Under the pieces are notes generated by a model. That model was not told where the DNA came from and ran no database searches. It saw only the letters and a list, made by a program, of their open reading frames with translations. The position numbers were made by a program, and so were the translations under genes. A stretch of 15,402 nucleotides of DNA. Origin: Rikenellaceae bacterium (lineage in GTDB: Bacteria > Bacteroidota > Bacteroidia > Bacteroidales > UBA932). How positions within the stretch are numbered: the stretch's first letter is position 1; every line of letters begins with the position of its first letter. The stretch covers positions 16,478 to 31,879 of the forward strand of contig DOSU01000014.1 of the NCBI GenBank assembly GCA_003513895.1, given 5' to 3'. This document shows positions 13,199-15,402 of this stretch, in pieces.

Positions 13199-14509
13199 AT
13201 GAGTATTGTTGCTATTGTAGGACGCCCAAATGTGGGTAAATCTACCCTTTTCAATCGTCTTGTGGGTATGAGGAAGGCTATTGTGGACGAAATTTCCGGT
13301 GTTACCCGCGACCGTCATTATGGAAATTGTGAGTGGACAGGCAAGGAGTTTACGGTTATCGATACCGGTGGATATGCTATGAACACCGATGATGTGTTCG
13401 AAGTAGAGATAAGAAAGCAGGTTCACCTTGCAATCGAGGAGGCCGATGTTGTCCTTTTTCTTTGCGAAGTTGGAACAGGCATTACAGATTTTGACGGCAT
13501 GATTGCTGACATTTTGCGCAGAAGCAGAAAACCTGTAATTATGGTTGCCAACAAAGTAGATACCGGAGATAAAATATTTGATACTCACGTTTTCAACTCA
13601 CTGGGTCTCGGAGAACCATTTGCGATTTCATCGGCAAGCGGCGCAGGAACAGGCGATCTTCTGGACAAAGTACTGGAACTTCTTCCGGATGAGCCGGAAC
13701 ACGACGAGAACAAACCTGCAATTCCGCATATTGCAATTGTGGGTAAACCGAATGTTGGTAAGTCTTCCCTTACAAATGCACTACTGGGCGAAGAGAGAAA
13801 CATCGTAACCCCGGTAGCAGGAACGACCAGAGATTCAATTGCAACCCACTATAACAAGTTCGGTTATGACTTTATGCTTGTAGACACAGCAGGCCTGAGG
13901 AAAAAGAATAAAGTAAAAGAAGATCTGGAGTTTTACTCCGTTATGCGTTCATTAAGGGTTATTGAAAGCGCAGATGTATGTATCCTCATGATGGATGCAA
14001 CCATGGGAGCAGAGGGGCAGGATATGTCGATTTTCAACCTGATTATCAAGAATAAAAAGGGTTGTGTTATTGTCGTAAACAAATGGGACATGATTGAAGA
14101 CAAAAACTCTAATACAATGAAGGAGTTTACTGCAAAAATCATGGACAGGATTGCACCTTTTACCGATGTACCTCTAATTTTCACATCTGTTATAACCAAA
14201 CAGAGAATTCTTGATGTGCTCAAGGCAGCTGCAGAAGTTCATGAAAACAGGGCTCGCAGGATTCCAACTTCAAAGCTTAATGATGTTATGCTTGAGGAAA
14301 TTGCTAATTATCCGCCACCTGCAATCAAAGGAAAGTTTGTGAGAATTAAATATATGACTCAACTTCCTACTCCATCTCCCTCTTTTGTGTTTTTTTGCAA
14401 CCTTCCCCAGTATGTTAGAGAAGATTATAAAAGATATCTCGAGAATAAACTCCGTAAACACTTTAACTTCACAGGAACTCCCATTCAGATATTTATGAGG
14501 CAGAAGTAG
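13199..14509 (+). CDS. der: Ribosome-associated GTPase Der (EngA), tandem G domains
   Basis: This 436-residue protein has the double-GTPase layout unique to Der. G domain 1 shows GRPNVGKST (8-16), DTGGYA (55-60) and NKVD (118-121). G domain 2 shows GKPNVGKSS (182-190), DTAGLRKK (229-236) and NKWD (294-297). A C-terminal KH-like domain (about 350-436) follows, with YPPPAIKGKFVRIKY (371-385) and FVFFCNLPQYV (397-407). Der acts in maturation of the 50S subunit. The length is normal. The ATG at 13199 begins directly with the first strand (MSIVAIVGRP). The 3' end overlaps the converging histidine-kinase gene by 17 bases, leaving no room for an ordinary terminator between them. Confidence 0.97.
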   Translation: MSIVAIVGRPNVGKSTLFNRLVGMRKAIVDEISGVTRDRHYGNCEWTGKEFTVIDTGGYAMNTDDVFEVEIRKQVHLAIEEADVVLFLCEVGTGITDFDGMIADILRRSRKPVIMVANKVDTGDKIFDTHVFNSLGLGEPFAISSASGAGTGDLLDKVLELLPDEPEHDENKPAIPHIAIVGKPNVGKSSLTNALLGEERNIVTPVAGTTRDSIATHYNKFGYDFMLVDTAGLRKKNKVKEDLEFYSVMRSLRVIESADVCILMMDATMGAEGQDMSIFNLIIKNKKGCVIVVNKWDMIEDKNSNTMKEFTAKIMDRIAPFTDVPLIFTSVITKQRILDVLKAAAEVHENRARRIPTSKLNDVMLEEIANYPPPAIKGKFVRIKYMTQLPTPSPSFVFFCNLPQYVREDYKRYLENKLRKHFNFTGTPIQIFMRQK

Positions 14510-15402
14510 TAATGCCTGTCCTTGGTATTCTCACTGTAAAGTTCGCTCCTCCCAGATTTTCCGAACGGCTGTAATCTATTAATCCCTGACTCTGTTCCAT
14601 TATACTCCTGCAAATTGCAAGGCCAAGACCTGTTCCGCTGCTCTTTGTAGTAAAGTTTGGCTTGAACAGCCTGTGGGTTAAATTATCCGGAACTCCTGGG
14701 CCATCATCTTCTATTGAGATAATATAGTATTTTTCATCTTTTCTTAACAAAACAAGTATTTCGCCGTTTGTTTGCGACTCAACAGACTGCACTGCATTCG
14801 ACATCAGATTTACGAGAACTCTTGTAATCTGTGTCTTTCTGGCAAATATATTTGCTTCGTAATCATCGCTTTTGAAGCGAATGGAGATGTTGTCGTTTGT
14901 ATTGAACAAGATTATCTGCTCCCGGATGAGCCTGTTTAGTTCTGTATTTGACAACTCTTCCGAGAAAAATCTGGAGAAACTTGAAAATTCACCTGCAGCA
15001 TCGGAAAGAATATCAATTTGCTCCATTAAGGAGTGTGCAAGCCCATCGAATTTCTCCTGCCATCCCTCAACATTTTGTTGCTTAAGCCTCATAAGGTGTT
15101 GTATACTGAGTCTCATAGGAGTAAGTGGATTTTTAATCTCGTGGGCAATTTGCCTTGCCATCTCCCTCCAGGCCTGCTCCCGTTCGCTCTGAGCCAGCTG
15201 TATTGTACTAGCTTCCAGATCGTCCACCATTTTATTGTATGCTGCCACAAGAATTCCAAGTTCATCCTTGTTGTTGTAGTCAATGTGTTCCGGACGCTGT
15301 GAAATATCCAGCAACTGCATTTTTCGGCTGATCTCTGCCAGTGGTTTTGATAGTGAATTCGAAAGAGCAATTCCTCCAAAGACAGCTGCAAGCAATAACA
15401 AC
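14493..15402 (-). CDS. Sensor histidine kinase, HAMP-HisKA-HATPase, N-terminus beyond window
   Basis: The frame is open to the right edge, so this is the C-terminal part (about 302 residues) of a longer protein; the codon at the edge is TTG inside the gene, not a start. In the visible part, residues 1-14 look like the end of a membrane helix, followed by a HAMP linker (about 15-66, LSKPLAEISRKM and DELGILVAAYNKM), a dimerisation helix with the phosphoacceptor motif RQIAHEIKNPLTPMRLS (83-99, H87), and the ATP-binding domain with N box NLMSNAVQSV (198-207), G1 EDDGPGVP (231-238), and F/G2 boxes FKPNFTTKSSGTGLGLAI (246-263). The H-box wording AHEIKNPLTPMRLS is typical of NtrY-like kinases. The signal sensed and any partner response regulator cannot be told, as the sensor part is outside. 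The gene is convergent with der and overlaps it. Confidence 0.93.
   Translation of the reverse strand, partial: LLLLAAVFGGIALSNSLSKPLAEISRKMQLLDISQRPEHIDYNNKDELGILVAAYNKMVDDLEASTIQLAQSEREQAWREMARQIAHEIKNPLTPMRLSIQHLMRLKQQNVEGWQEKFDGLAHSLMEQIDILSDAAGEFSSFSRFFSEELSNTELNRLIREQIILFNTNDNISIRFKSDDYEANIFARKTQITRVLVNLMSNAVQSVESQTNGEILVLLRKDEKYYIISIEDDGPGVPDNLTHRLFKPNFTTKSSGTGLGLAICRSIMEQSQGLIDYSRSENLGGANFTVRIPRTGITTSAS

Noticed and set aside
13124..13588. Minus-strand open frame of 154 codons
   Set aside because: It is antisense to the small Cys-rich gene and to the first G domain of der and has no family-like motifs.
1..15402. Search for CRISPR repeats, insertion sequences, inverted terminal repeats, tRNA or rRNA genes and defence-type genes
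   Set aside because: By eye I found no regularly spaced repeats, transposase or integrase motifs, or structured RNA genes; nearly all bases are taken by recognisable metabolic and housekeeping genes.

Overview
The window looks like chromosomal DNA of a member of the Bacteroidota, most likely Bacteroidales or a close relative. Three things point there. The single intergenic control region has two TAnnTTTG boxes (the Bacteroidota sigma-ABfr -7 element). Start codons lack clear Shine-Dalgarno sequences. The glycogen genes are of the Bacteroidota kind: a fused GT3-GT35 enzyme, a eukaryote-like branching enzyme, and GH57, GT4 and GH133 partners. Almost every base is coding. I see no insertion sequence, phage gene, CRISPR array, tRNA or rRNA. 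The species assignment is inference.

Left arm (1-10426, all on the minus strand, transcribed right to left). The order is xseA, xseB, glgB, a GH133-type glycogen debranching enzyme, a GT4 glycosyltransferase, a GH57 alpha-amylase-like enzyme, and a bifunctional glycogen synthase (GT3) / glycogen phosphorylase (GT35) fusion that runs off the left edge. The genes overlap or lie 2-52 bases apart and probably form one operon. Together they cover chain elongation, branching, debranching and phosphorolysis of a cytoplasmic alpha-glucan store. No ADP-glucose pyrophosphorylase gene is present, and the synthase is of the UDP-glucose type used by animals and fungi. The two exonuclease VII subunits head this operon, and xseB overlaps glgB by 8 bases.

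Centre (10427-10500). This is a 74-base divergent promoter region with back-to-back -7 boxes, one for each arm.

Right arm (10501-14509, plus strand). The order is engB, prs, nadE, a small membrane-anchored cysteine-rich protein, and der. Spacing is 2, 2, 17 and 4 bases, which suggests a housekeeping operon with two ribosome-assembly GTPases around a PRPP/NAD supply pair. A HAMP-type sensor histidine kinase, cut by the right edge, converges on der and overlaps its 3' end by 17 bases.

I find no clearly new defence or mobile system. The points most worth a second look are the one-polypeptide synthase/phosphorylase that appears to have lost the eukaryotic glucose-6-phosphate arginine cluster, the changed catalytic motif in the debranching enzyme, the glutaminase-less NadE, the exonuclease VII-glycogen gene coupling, the cysteine-rich small protein, and the compact divergent promoter.
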